Assembly (NCBI GenBank): GCA_030549335.1
Contig: CM060194.1
Coordinates: 21,330,171-21,394,170, forward strand
Direction: 5' to 3'
Origin: Pontederia crassipes
Lineage: Eukaryota > Streptophyta > Magnoliopsida > Commelinales > Pontederiaceae
DNA: 64,000 nucleotides
The translations under genes and the position numbers were made by a program. Below, piece after piece: positions 23,563 through 34,299 of this stretch. The notes below the pieces were generated by a model. It ran no database searches. It was not told the DNA's origin and saw nothing but the letters and a program-made list of their open reading frames with translations. Each line of letters starts with the position of its first letter. Positions within the stretch are counted from its first letter, which is position 1.

Positions 23563-24153
23563 TCATGAAACTAGAGATCTAACAAGGAAATTGTCAAGTA
23601 ATTTCAAAATAAGAATATTTTTTCTCTCAAAATAAAATATATCCTTAAAATCTGCAAATGAAGTATTGTAAGATTCATAACCAAGCAAATATCTCGGCTC
23701 ATGAAATGAATAATGCAAATCCCTGCAACTAATCAAAATATCACCAAAATGATCACACAAATGATTGTTATAAATCAAAATATCCCCAAATAAATTAATC
23801 TCAAATCTTCGATGAAAAATGAACAAAAGTCCAACTAATGCAAATGCAATGAATTTTCGAATCATGATGTGAAAATTATATGAAAGATTGCAACCATCAT
23901 TCGCAGAAATAATCTTAGGAAAGCACAAAGGTGGATGTAAAGAAATAAATAAGATTCTAGGATCATCATAAAATCTTGAAATAATAACCAACCAATCAAA
24001 AGTACTCAGGACTAGAAAATATTCATTCCAAAATTTCATCATATGGCTCAAATAAAGTGTTTCAGCACTCAATGAAGAACAAAGTGGAATGAAAAATTCA
24101 GATCTAATGTTTGCATGCCACTCAATTCTTCTCTCAATTAAAACTTCAGACAC
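23563..24153 (-). CDS. Unknown reading frame A downstream of gag
   Basis: A 196-codon frame of the same type as 24138-24797, overlapping it by 16 bases and sharing repeats over most of its length, including LFISL.PPLC and GDILIYNN/GGILIYSN blocks. It begins with weak homology to the end of frame B. No domain is recognised, and expression as a protein is unproven. Confidence 0.4.
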   Translation of the reverse strand: MSEVLIERRIEWHANIRSEFFIPLCSSLSAETLYLSHMMKFWNEYFLVLSTFDWLVIISRFYDDPRILFISLHPPLCFPKIISANDGCNLSYNFHIMIRKFIAFALVGLLFIFHRRFEINLFGDILIYNNHLCDHFGDILISCRDLHYSFHEPRYLLGYESYNTSFADFKDIFYFERKNILILKLLDNFLVRSLVS

Positions 24154-24797
24154 ATCAACAAATATAAACTTTGAAAAGTAATAACTGGTCTTTTCAAACT
24201 AGTTGTCATAAACTCAATACCTCTTTCAAATCCTTGCAAGAGAGAATTTATAACTTCATGTACTCCACTCAAATGATCATGTAAATTATTACTATAAATC
24301 AAAATACCTCCTAAGAAAATAATCACAGATCTTTTGTGGAAAACATACAAAAGTTCAATTGATGCAAATTTCTCATTTGTGATGTAAAAATCATATGACA
24401 AACTGTAATAATTATCTGAAGAAATACTCTTATGAAGACATAATGGTTGGTCCAAGGAAATGAATAAGATTATACTCTTATCAGAAAATCTAAAAATCAA
24501 AATAAACCAATCAAAAATGTTCACTATTAGAAAACATTCATTCCATAAATTCATTGTAAGGCATAAATAAAATGAGTCAGCACCCAACAAATATGAAAAT
24601 GAAAAGGACGGAAGACATTGAACATCTGTTTCAACTAAACCTTGCAAACTAGTCACATCAAATAAATATAAAGTTTCAAAGCAAGGATATGGATCTTTTA
24701 AACATCTTGTCATACACTCACTATAGCTTCTTTTAAATCCTTGCATGATAGAATTTGTATCTTCATATATTCCATTCCTATATATCTGCATGGACAA
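24138..24797 (-). CDS. Unknown reading frame B downstream of gag, duplicate of A
   Basis: A 219-codon minus-strand frame follows gag and overlaps its end. It is hydrophobic, with no recognised domain. Its middle (LWNECFLIVNIFDWFILIFR, then LFISLDQPLCLHKSI) repeats the neighbouring frame at 23563-24153 (FWNEYFLVLSTFDWLVIISR, then LFISLHPPLCFPKII). The two are diverged copies of one unit of about 110 residues. Function unknown; it may be a degenerate protein or a conserved non-coding part of the element. Confidence 0.4.
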   Translation of the reverse strand: MSMQIYRNGIYEDTNSIMQGFKRSYSECMTRCLKDPYPCFETLYLFDVTSLQGLVETDVQCLPSFSFSYLLGADSFYLCLTMNLWNECFLIVNIFDWFILIFRFSDKSIILFISLDQPLCLHKSISSDNYYSLSYDFYITNEKFASIELLYVFHKRSVIIFLGGILIYSNNLHDHLSGVHEVINSLLQGFERGIEFMTTSLKRPVITFQSLYLLMCLKF

Positions 24798-25999
24798 ATC
24801 AGAATAAAAAGATAAAAGATGGTTAGTGTTAGGAGAAAAATTATTGAATTTCCTTTTTTTACCTTAACACTCAAGTCTTTTTCCTCATATCTCTCTGGAG
24901 GTGACCTTTCTAGACACTCAAGATCTAATCTTTTCTCATTCTCACAACTCTGATAATACTCAGCATCTAAATGTTTCATCTCAATGCTTTCAGAAGGTGA
25001 CCTTTCTAAACACTCAAAAATTGTGTGGTTATCACTTTCATCACTCAAGTTGTGACACTCATATTTTTCATCTTTGTCTTTCTCACAATTCTCATAATTG
25101 TTTGGAGTTGCTGTACAATCAGCTTCATCTTCTTTCAAGTGATGTTTTGCAACCAAACTTTTCCTAACTTCTTCAATTTCTTTCCCACTTTCTTTTCCCG
25201 AGGAAACTACACTCTCTTGTGACAACTCTTCTTCAGATGCAATATCATCATTGTCCATCATGTCCATAGCACATTTATTTGGACATTGTGAAATAATATG
25301 TCCCTTATCCCTTGAGTTGAAAATTTCAGCTTTGTTTTCCTCCAATTTTTGTGTTGACTTAACAACTACCTTGAAATTTGCACTCCATTTTGATTTCCAA
25401 ACAGAAGTTGAACTGCCAAATTTGCTTTGTGGATGGATATCTTTCTTCAATTGCTTCTCAACCTTTATAGCCTTATGCAGAACTTCATCCAACTTCAAAT
25501 ACTCTTGCAATTCCACAACTCTAAAAATCTCTCGGTTCAGTCCACATATGAATCTTGCAACTGTGTCTTCAGGATCCTCCTTTATGTTGGCGCGAATGAA
25601 TGTCATTTTCATCTCTTTATAGTACTCCTCAACAGTCTTTGATCCCTGTCTCATAGTCTGCAATTTCATACGTAAGTCACGATCATATGATGGAGGAACA
25701 AATCTTCTCCCCAATATGTTTTTCATCTCATCCCAATTTTCAATTGGAGATTTTCGATTTCTGTGCCTATTACTAGTTAATTGATTCCACCAAATAATTG
25801 CATAATTAACAAAAAATATAATAACAAGTTTAACCTTTTTCTTAGCAGAATAATTTCGACGATGAAATATACTTTCTACCATTTGTTCCCATTCAATATA
25901 GACATCAGGATCACTTTTACCTTGAAAAGTAGGGAAAGTGAGTTTAATTGAACCTGTGTTTCGATCAGTGACATCTATCTTGTTCCCTTTCTCGTTCAT
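24710..25999 (-). CDS. gag-like protein of the non-autonomous retrotransposon
   Basis: The open frame runs to 26023, but the first ATG is at 25999 (start MNEKGNKIDVTDRN). The first 200 residues are a Ty3-type gag domain (WEQMVESIFHRRNYS, WWNQLTSNRHRNR, YYKEMKMTFIRANI and FICGLNREI blocks). A degenerate zinc knuckle (KGHIISQCPNK) lacks its first two cysteines. The C-terminal half is acidic and contains two ECLERSPSE/ECLERSPPE-type repeats. A further 94-codon frame just upstream (26037-26321, start MWQKFPTMSTGKDKK) looks like the gag N-terminus in another frame, so the gene may be shifted. It could act only with proteins from an autonomous partner. Confidence 0.75.
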   Translation of the reverse strand: MNEKGNKIDVTDRNTGSIKLTFPTFQGKSDPDVYIEWEQMVESIFHRRNYSAKKKVKLVIIFFVNYAIIWWNQLTSNRHRNRKSPIENWDEMKNILGRRFVPPSYDRDLRMKLQTMRQGSKTVEEYYKEMKMTFIRANIKEDPEDTVARFICGLNREIFRVVELQEYLKLDEVLHKAIKVEKQLKKDIHPQSKFGSSTSVWKSKWSANFKVVVKSTQKLEENKAEIFNSRDKGHIISQCPNKCAMDMMDNDDIASEEELSQESVVSSGKESGKEIEEVRKSLVAKHHLKEDEADCTATPNNYENCEKDKDEKYECHNLSDESDNHTIFECLERSPSESIEMKHLDAEYYQSCENEKRLDLECLERSPPERYEEKDLSVKVKKGNSIIFLLTLTIFYLFILICPCRYIGMEYMKIQILSCKDLKEAIVSV

Positions 26000-26036
26000 T
26001 TCTTCTACCTCCAATTTAAACACGTCTCTGCCTTCT

Positions 26037-26321
26037 TCAATTTATAATAGAGGCTTCATCAACTTCCTCTTCCATCTCTTCATCATTAACAACACAGTGT
26101 CTTTGGCGATCTCTTCTTTGATTTGGTTGTATAACTTGTTGTAGTTGTACAATTTGATCGTTCTGCACATTTACCTCATTATGAAGTTCAGTAATCATAT
26201 TGCTAAGATGTTGAAAATATTGTGTCATGACCTCCATCATTCTTCTCTGATCAATTGTTTCTTTTCTAGGATTATGTTTTTTGTCTTTTCCTGTTGACAT
26301 TGTAGGAAATTTCTGCCACAA
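26037..26321 (-). CDS. Probable gag N-terminal piece
   Basis: 94 codons ending in acidic EEMEEEVDEASIIN at 26037, 14 bases from the start of the larger gag frame and in a different frame. It has a predicted helical stretch (YFQHLSNMITELHNEV) like the coiled N-terminal part of many plant Ty3 gag proteins. Whether the two frames were once one gene is inferred, not shown. Confidence 0.5.
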   Translation of the reverse strand: MWQKFPTMSTGKDKKHNPRKETIDQRRMMEVMTQYFQHLSNMITELHNEVNVQNDQIVQLQQVIQPNQRRDRQRHCVVNDEEMEEEVDEASIIN

Positions 26322-27272
26322 AAATTAGTAAAATAATCTCACTACCTCACGTGGTGGCACTCAATGGCGACACTTGTATTCTACCTTAACTCTATTTGGT
26401 TTTTTCCCTCAATTGTACTTACCACTCAGCCTTTTTCATCTCTTGAACCCTCCAACAAGTTCTAGGAGAACTAATGCAAGTCAATACAAAGGCAATGTTT
26501 GATTGAATCAACCAGATTTATCAATATGATTGCAAGATCAAAAAGAATACTTGAAGTTGATTTTAGAAAAGAGATCAGAAAAAAGATTGCCAAATAAGGA
26601 TAGATGTGTAATGAATTGATTTGGAATAGAGATCAAGAAAATGTTGTCAAACAAGGACAGATATCAAAAAATTCAGAATTAGAATGAAATCAAAGATCAC
26701 CCTTCCTTGAGTCAAATTGTTCTATTCTCAAATTTCTTTACATTTTTCTTCAGAAATAATGCTTACTTTTTTTTTCTTCTCTCCTCTTTCTTTTGAATCC
26801 TTTTTTTCTTCTTTTTTTCGGATTTTTTTCAGATTTTCTCGTGTATTTTTTTTTGTTTCCTCCTTTCTTGCACTTTTCTTTTCAGTCTTTTTTCTATTTT
26901 CGGAATTTTTTTTGGAGAAATTTTCTTTCCTGTCTTCCCTTCTCCTTTCTTGCACTTTCCTTTTCAATCTTTTCTTTTCAATTTTTGGAATTTTTTTTGA
27001 AATTGCAGCAAAACTTGAGAACAAATAAGAATGACGGCTAGGATTTCAACAATAAATAACCAAATTTTTGTGGTATTTTTTTTTCAAAATTGCACCAGAT
27101 TTTGAAGAATAGATGACGACGGCTAGGGTTTGAAGAATAAAAGAAAGTAAATAAGGAAGACGGCTAGGATTTGAAGAACCAAACCAAATTTTTTTTGTGT
27201 TTTTTTCAGAAATTGAAATAGGGGAAAAAACTAGAATAATGGAAGATAACTAGAAAACCGAATCGAAAATGC

Positions 27273-27285
27273 GGCTCTGATACCA
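27273..27285 (-). other. Primer binding site, initiator-Met tRNA
   Basis: The minus strand reads TGGTATCAGAGCC, starting two bases inside the internal LTR. It sets the transcription direction of the element to minus. Confidence 0.85.
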
Positions 27286-27287
27286 AC

Positions 27288-27968
27288 TGATACGATACTC
27301 AAGAATAATATCTTGAGTGACCGGAACAATATATGATAGTCGAAGAAACGAGATCAAACGAATTTTCAAGGCAGCGAAATATCAACATCAAGATTACAAT
27401 GAACCAAGCAATCGATATTATAAATAGATGGATTTAATCACAAGATAGCCAACCTTGCAATTAACGGCGGAAGTTCCCGAAGAACGGGTTGCAGGAGTTC
27501 CCTCACAACAAAGTAATTAAGTCATAATTTTCATAGATTCAAAGATGTCTCAAATAACAATGAAAACCAGTATTTATAAACACTAGGAATAGACTTTGGG
27601 CTGAAAGAAAATACCCTAACTTATAACCTAACTAATTTTGGAAAATAACAAACTCAATTTCTGTTACAATACTCATCAGCATATTCCATAATTAATTAAA
27701 TACAAAAATTCCAAATAAATTTGGTTAAACCATGATTTATTTGGCCCAAGTTATGCTGACTCTTCATGTGGCCCAATTTGTTACGCATTGAGAAGTTGAC
27801 TTTGATGCAACTTTATCTTGTAATTTGATCAATTGTAAATCGCAGATATTCGTGATTATCTTCAATTTTTGTATGTCTGAGATCCTCAATATTACCATCA
27901 TCATCCAACTTTGCTAGAACACTCTTCCATCACCGACTGCAATTATAGGCATTTCATGGTTCATATCA
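27288..27968 (-). repeat. Internal complete LTR of the gag-only retrotransposon
   Basis: 681 bp with the same ends as 22424-23113. It is followed (element orientation) by GT and then the primer site. Confidence 0.85.
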
Positions 27969-28314
27969 TTCCCCTCCTCTTCAAAAGGATTCGTCCTCGA
28001 ATCTGCATTCCCATTAAGAAGAATATGTTCAGGTTCATATCATTTCTCTCCTCTTTAAAAGAATTCATCCTCGAATCTACATTCACAATAAGGAGAATAT
28101 AACCTATCACATATTTGAATTTATTAAATAATTTAGAACACACATAATGGAAATATTGATACTTCCCTTTGATGTGTCGGATGGGACGATGTATCTCTAT
28201 CAGAACAGCAATAATTTCTCATTTTTGTCATCTTGTTAAATTCCTGCAAGTTTTGAGAAACAACATAAGTAACATTAAAAGTAATGTAACTAGTATACTC
28301 ACCTGAATGATATC

Positions 28315-28377
28315 CAACTTTGCTAGAACATTCTTCCATCACCGGCTGCAATTATAAGCATTTCTTGGTTCATATCA
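28315..28377 (-). repeat. Truncated outer LTR fragment
   Basis: This piece matches the outer 63 or so bases of the LTR (compare 27906-27968 and 23051-23113). It is bounded on its outer side by the target duplication GATTG, so it is the original 5' edge of the element. Confidence 0.8.
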
Positions 28378-28488
28378 GATTGGAAATAGTTAAATAATTC
28401 TTTATGATCTTTTTATGTTAAATCGGATACAATATCAAATGATTGGTTTAAATTTTTCACCGTGGATATTCCATCTAAAGATTAATAA

Positions 28489-28511
28489 CTTAGGGGACAC
28501 CACCATTAAAT
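28489..28511. repeat. Isolated copy of the element 2/3 terminus
   Basis: CTTAGGGGACACCACCATTA matches the right end of element 2 (CTAAGGGGTGTTACACCACC then ATTAATG) and, inverted, the left end of element 3. It lies just before a TA microsatellite. No partner end was found nearby. Confidence 0.45.
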
Positions 28512-28530
28512 TCATTATATATATATATAT

Positions 28531-28858
28531 GATAAAATGAGCGTGTCAAGAACAGTTGTCCCATACCGTGCAAAGTGGAATTTGGATTGTCCGATTGCGA
28601 TCCAACGATAGAGAAAATGGTGCTAGATGTAATCCCTTCCAATGCAAGAGAGGGAGATCTCCGAGGGGAAAACAAAAGAGAGGATATGGAGGGAGAGAGA
28701 GATCGGGTGGGGGAAAGAAAAAAATTTCGAGCAGGATGTCCGATCAAAATATCACAATATTTGTAGTATCGGATCAAGCATAATTTCCTCCGCCGATCGT
28801 GATCGGTCCAAATTCCATTGTCACTATAACTAAGCTCCTGTAGGGCATCTGCCTTATC
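28531..28858. mobile_element. Small terminal-inverted-repeat element at a TA microsatellite
   Basis: The left arm has GTGGAATTTGGATTGTCCGAT (20-base core) at about 28573. The right arm, read inward, has AATGGAATTTGGACCGATC. The outer parts (GATAAAATGAG / GAGATAAGGC) are only loosely similar. It is flanked by ATATATAT tracts on both sides. The core is purine-rich. No coding content. Confidence 0.45.
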
Positions 28859-30110
28859 TCATATATATTCATATGTAGAAATGTTTTTTAATCTTTTTTT
28901 TTTCTTGTCAGTTACTGGTTTGATTTTCCCGGACTCAATTTCAGAAATTATATATATTTGAAGTTCAAACACTAAAAATTAAACAAACGATTGAAATCTT
29001 AGACATTAATGATTTCTTTAAAAAAAATATGAACACTTTGTGTGTGTGTTAATGCAAGTAATTAATCATGATGAAATGATTAGTAGGATGTGTAAAAAAT
29101 GAAGATAAGATTAGGATGAATTATTGTCACTTAAAAAATGTTAATGCCACTCTTTCTTATTCGTGTTAGATATCTTTATTCTTATTTAAACAAAATAAAG
29201 TGATAATATTTTTGGGAATGACAGTGCAACCTAAATTAAAGTAAGCCCTCATGTGCTATTTCTACCAATATTATAGAAGCTGCCAACTTCAAATACGATT
29301 TTTCTTTTGTGTGTGTTTGTCAAACCAACAACACATATATAATGTACTTAATCTGTAGACATTTTAAAAGGATACATATCGTATCCAATGTCCAATTAAG
29401 ATTCATTTATCACAGGTATACGCGTCTTGATAATTAATTTGCATAATCTTGATCGGATCAATTATATAACTTCCAACTCAACACAGCTCCACGCCACGCC
29501 ACAAAGCATAAACAAAATATGTAGAATTGGCCTACTATACTTTTTTTAGAGCCATTCCGTCTTAGAGGTTATTTGATTAAGTTTATATATTAGTCAAAAT
29601 GATTCATAAGTAATTTTAAAATTTTCTTTCTATTTGATTATTGAAAAAATTTGATAAGCACCAGTTAAGAAAAATAAGTTGGGAGATCCAACTTATTTTG
29701 TGTGAGACAAAAATGAACGATTTGATGAATAAATATATTTTTTTTCCCTTGCGGTAGATATAACTTTTCTTCACATTATAATACTAAAGTTTTTTTTGTC
29801 ACTTGACTAAAATAATAATTTATAAATTTTTTATTATTAAACATGGGACTATTTATTTTTAAAATAAATTTCAGTTGTTAAACTTTTTATCAGTACTTCA
29901 ATTTACAAGTATTTTATATAACTAAGCCAAATGAGTGCGTACAAATGCCAATAATTGATGGGGTCGAAGGGCGCACAAACTATAAAGTGTCTTTATATTA
30001 CATATAAAATGCGACCACATATAACAAGTAAAGATCCATACTTCCCTTCAGGTCATCACCTCAATAGTTGATATTCGTCTCTCTCCCTCTCCCCCCATCC
30101 CACCAAGGGG

Positions 30111-30113
<3 letters not shown>
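28859..30113. other. AT-rich stretch upstream of the LURP-one gene
   Basis: No gene is supported. The part at about 29570-29945 has hAT-MITE-like ends (TTATTTGATTAAGTTTATAT facing TTATATAACTAAGCCAAATG) but no clear target duplication. Confidence 0.4.

Positions 30114-30114
<1 letters not shown>

Positions 30115-30203
<89 letters not shown>
30115..30203 (+). repeat. (GA)n microsatellite, about 89 bp
   Basis: An uninterrupted AG/GA run about 240 bp upstream of the TATA box of the LURP-one gene. Such tracts are common in plant promoters, but no function is shown here. Confidence 0.95.
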
Positions 30204-30204
<1 letters not shown>

Positions 30205-30446
30205 CTTGTTGATCACGTTTTCCTTGATAAATAACACCACAACAGGCAGCGTATCCACAGTGAAAGTCAATCAGTTTGAATAATATGCAAAGGGAGGATG
30301 GATTGATGGCATGATCTGATCATGAACAACAAGGGTCGGTCTAGAGTCAATCGAAAGAAACATCTGGGTCATGTGTGTTCCCATGTGCAATGGCGGCTTA
30401 TACACTCGCGTGCTCCTTCGTCTCCGTGATGCTCTTCTCCTGAGCT

Positions 30447-30454
30447 TATATAAA
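30447..30454 (+). promoter_or_regulatory. TATA box of the LURP-one gene
   Basis: TATATAAA lies 46 bp upstream of the chosen ATG. Transcription would start around 30475-30485, leaving a 5' leader of about 20 bases and excluding the upstream ATG at 30371. Confidence 0.7.
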
Positions 30455-30499
30455 GGCCGATCCCCCCGGAGGCGCCCCGCAGGCAAAGAATCGTCGTCC

Positions 30500-32084
30500 A
30501 TGACCCCCGCCGAGTCGAGGAAGAAGAAGAAGACGCCGAAGACGCCGGCGGCGATGAACTGGAGGCACGGCGCCCAAGTGTTGGGAGCTGATCATCATAC
30601 GAGGGTCATCTTCCCGGAGCTGTGCTCGGCGACGTCCGCCGTGCGGCTCACGGTGTGGTGCAAGTCGCTGCTGTTCAACGGGCACGGCTACACCGTCTAC
30701 GACGCCGACGGCCAGGTCGTGTTCCGGGTGGACAACTACGCGCACAACTGGAGGCAGGAGACGGTCCTAATGGACAAGGCCGGGAAGGTCCTTATTACCA
30801 TCAGGCGATCGAGAAAGGTGCGCATACGTACATATTCTCTACTTCATCTTTCGGTTCTTCTACTGGTCGATCATGTATATGATCCTTCTCTTTGTGCACT
30901 GACTACCTGATGCATGCTTAGTTAGTAAGTAATTTGTTGATGAATGCATTGGAAGCATGCGTGGCATGGTCCGTTGATCGTGTTCGAGCTACAACATTTT
31001 AAGGGAATTTGCAACAATTAATATTGGAGATGTCAAGCTGTAAATGTCAGTTCATGTAGCGTTCATGGTGTTTGAACACCTGAGAAACCATTTTAAGAAG
31101 CTCTCCAACTTCTTTTGATGCTGTAAATAATAGGCCTTACCCTTCTTTGCAAACTTGCAATGACCAAACTCCCAAAGAAACCTTCTCCATTCATGTCTCA
31201 ATGATTTCATGAACATATGGCTCTCTCATTTTTCAATAAATATTGTGCATATTCATGCATATATACAACATATATGCAGAGATTAGTGTACAATATTATC
31301 AGACAAATCAATGCATGCATGACAAGGTACCATTAGGCTTTGCATTTCTTTCCACATGCAGAAAAAAAAATTTCAGAACATGGAAATATCATGATATGTA
31401 AGTCAGAGTTGAAATGCGGATTCATGATTAGTTCAGGACAGCGACATAAATAAAATATAAGATTAGCAAGGCTCATGAAGCACTTATCTAGAATTGGTAA
31501 ACCGATTACGAGATTATAGGGGTCAAAATTAAGTTAACAAGAACAATACGTATGATTGCACCGTGTAAATAATATCAAATTTCGAATCTTTTGTTTGATT
31601 TAATAATAAAAATTACTTGTGTTTTCTACCATCAAATCAAAATTATTTTAATTCAAAGGTTTAGAATATAAAGTGTCTCGGTGTAATCATAAATTATGTT
31701 TTTTATTATATACATGGTGACGTGCATATATACCTTTGAGGTATAGTACTGAAAACAAACAACTAAATAAATAATTGTGTGCTTGGGCCTGCAGATCCTG
31801 AACATAACGGAGAGTTGGGAGGCACTAAAGGGAGACAAAGATGTCGCCGGAATGATGGTGGGAGGAGGAGGAGGAGGACGTAATAAGCAGGAGGTGCTGT
31901 TCAAGGCCACAAAAGACCTGGGAATTCCGAGTTGCACCGTGTCAATGGCGTCCCAGGACGGCGGCGTCCGGCCCCCATCTGTAGGTTATCGGATGAGTTG
32001 GTCCCGTAACGGCCACCACGCGGGTTTCCAGATTCACCGCATGGCCACGCACAAGAGCCTCGTGGCCGAGGTAAATATATTGAA

Positions 32085-32182
<98 letters not shown>

Positions 32183-32578
32183 AAGAAGACAATTTATTAA
32201 TCAACGCTTTTTGGTACATGATCATCATCTGTTTTTTTTTTCTTCACGTCTTTTCATTATTTAATTATAAATAAAATATATACTTCAAGGAAAAAAAATA
32301 ATTGATAATATTTTATCATTTTAAAATTTTTGAAAATTTATAAATATTGCGAACATTCACGAATTATTTCAGTGATTTTGTTATTATTTTATTTGAGTTG
32401 GATGGAGACGTTAAATAATTGATTTGTTCCTCACGCGTACGCGCAGGTGAACAGAAAGAGCGGAGCTACGCCCAAGATGTTATTAGACAAAGACGTTTTA
32501 ACCTTGACAGTGCAACCTGGCATGGACCAAGCAATAGCCATGGCTATGATTATGATCACCAATTCCATGTCGAGATGA
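30500..32578 (+). CDS. LURP-one-related protein (LOR family), 3 exons
   Basis: Exons are 30500-30817, 31795-32070 and 32447-32578. Both introns are phase 0 with GT...AG ends, and the product is 241 aa. The N-terminus is basic (KKKKTPKTP), followed by the LOR/DUF567 fold, a Tubby-like beta barrel with a central helix. Family marks are [19 protein letters not shown] and RVDNYAHNW (about residues 51-81), [10 protein letters not shown] at the start of exon 2, and VLTLTVQPG in exon 3. Arabidopsis LURP1 is needed for basal defence against an oomycete; most family members are uncharacterised, so the role here is open. A Gly-rich loop ([12 protein letters not shown]) in exon 2 is longer than usual. 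Intron 2 holds a 92-bp CT run starting 17 bases after the donor. The start fits the TATA box. Confidence 0.9.
32088..32179 (+). repeat. (CT)n microsatellite in intron 2 of the LURP-one gene
   Basis: An uninterrupted TC/CT run of about 92 bp near the 5' splice site. It is complementary to the promoter GA run at 30115-30203. Confidence 0.95.
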
Positions 32579-34299
32579 TCATGAAACGGACGCCCATCCA
32601 TACGCAAAATATAATTAGTAGATACCAAGCCTTCCAACTCTCAATTTACCCAATGTACAAAGCCATTGCATTTCTTCAAATTATTTGGTCGATGCCAAAA
32701 GATCAAATATTAATTAGTTAAGTATATGTATGTATGTATATATATTCCACAAATATTTCGCTGAATATTTTTATTCTATTTATTCATTAGCTGGACGATG
32801 AGTATTCATAAATACATAACGCATCAATCGATGTTAAACAGCGAAAGGAAAAATAATTTGTACTCGTTAGTTGATATATCTATCTTCTGTATGTTTCGAT
32901 GAATATATAGTTGAATAGTATGTCATACTACATATGCATATTGATATTGAATAATACATGTTAGGTCCGTAGCTAGTTAAGTAGCTAGCTCTACCTGGAA
33001 CCAGATTTGGGTAACATCTTAATTTTGGCACGATCATTTCTTTGTGGAACTGGAAGGTGTTTGGCACTTCTCACCTAAAAGAATGTAATGAACCACACAA
33101 TCATGGAATCAACAATTCCTTCCGCGACTTCCGGGTTCCGCCACAAGAGGCAACATGCATCCACTAAGAAATTGTTGATTACGACAATGTATAATTAACC
33201 TCAATATTTTTTATTAATCAACACCCACAAAAAGTGCATATTATTGACCCAAGGCATGACTATTATATTTTTTACGTGTGATTTATGGTCGTAATGAGCA
33301 ATTAGTCAAGCTAGGCTTATTATTTTAATACGTAACTCAAAACGCTAGTTATTTTGAGTAATCTTGCAATTCCATGGTGTTGGTGTAGAACCAGTGATGT
33401 CGTAATAGTTTCATTGCGGCAGAAACCAAGATAAGTGCATTTTAGTGGCATTGGATACCTAGTCTTCTGATCAGATCGGACGATTAACACTGTGACGCGT
33501 GACACAATGGAGAATAAAAGAAAAAACTAGATTCCTCCTGCTCCTCCCTCCGTCTCCTCTAATATGCTTTTCGATTCAGTGTCACCGATTGTCTTCTCAT
33601 CATTTTCCCTTTCTCCCTCATCTATGTCCTCTCTGTCGCCGATCTAAATGCAACATATTGGGGACCAACCTCTTGGTTCTAGCTAATTCTGTCAAACAAC
33701 ATAACAAGCAACAACAAAAAAAAAGACAAAATGCAAAGTAAATTTATCAAATAACTTCTTTTCTTTTCATCAGTTCTCATATTACATTTAATTTCATCCA
33801 GAAATATCTACAATTAATATATCAATTCAACCATGAAGAAGAGGAATTATAATTTCACTTGCCAAATATACAGTAACCTAATTAAAATTTATCGTATATT
33901 ATACATATTTTATACACACAGTGATAATTGGTATTCAAAGCGATAAAGGTTAAAACTTGGAATACATAACGGACCACCCCTTAAGTGATGGAAATGGCTT
34001 ACCTTGCAATGTCAATTGCCAACTGGATCAGATTATCCATCAGCCTTTTTTTCCATGTTGCTTATGCTTCTGGCTTGGCGAAAAGACAGACCAATAGGCA
34101 AGTCATTTATGCATTCATTGGATGGTGACAGAGGCTTTAGACGATTAACAATATTCTGAAATGGACTACTCTACTTCCAAAAAACAACAACAGGAGAATC
34201 CAACCTCAAGAGTTGACGATGGATTCCATATGAACAAAACACATGCTGCATATAATAATTATAATTACACATATAACACAAGTTGTTTCTCAAAAGTAA
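32579..34299. other. Intergenic stretch downstream of the LURP-one gene
   Basis: AT-rich, without a supported gene or bounded transposon. Confidence 0.45.

Larger units (their letters stand above)
22424..28377 (-). mobile_element. Non-autonomous gag-only LTR retrotransposon, composite with three LTR pieces
   Basis: The perfect 5-bp target duplication GATTG occurs at 22419-22423 and 28378-28382. On the minus strand the order is: a 5' LTR fragment of about 63 bp (28377-28315), a duplicate of the 3' internal end (about 28313-27969), a complete LTR (27968-27288), a primer site, a leader, gag, two unknown frames, a purine tract, and a complete LTR (23113-22424). No protease, reverse transcriptase, RNase H or integrase is present, as in gag-only (TR-GAG-like) elements. 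The arrangement looks like a tandem LTR-body-LTR-body-LTR array that lost most of its first LTR and first body. Confidence 0.85.

Noticed and set aside
29570-29945. Possible hAT-type MITE
   Set aside because: The ends are only loosely similar and no target duplication could be seen, so no separate element is claimed.
30068-30283. Open frames of Glu-Arg or Ser-Leu repeats
   Set aside because: Direct translation of the GA microsatellite.
30371-30499. Upstream ATG extending the LURP-one frame by 43 codons
   Set aside because: The TATA box at 30447 lies downstream of that ATG, and the extra residues have no family similarity.
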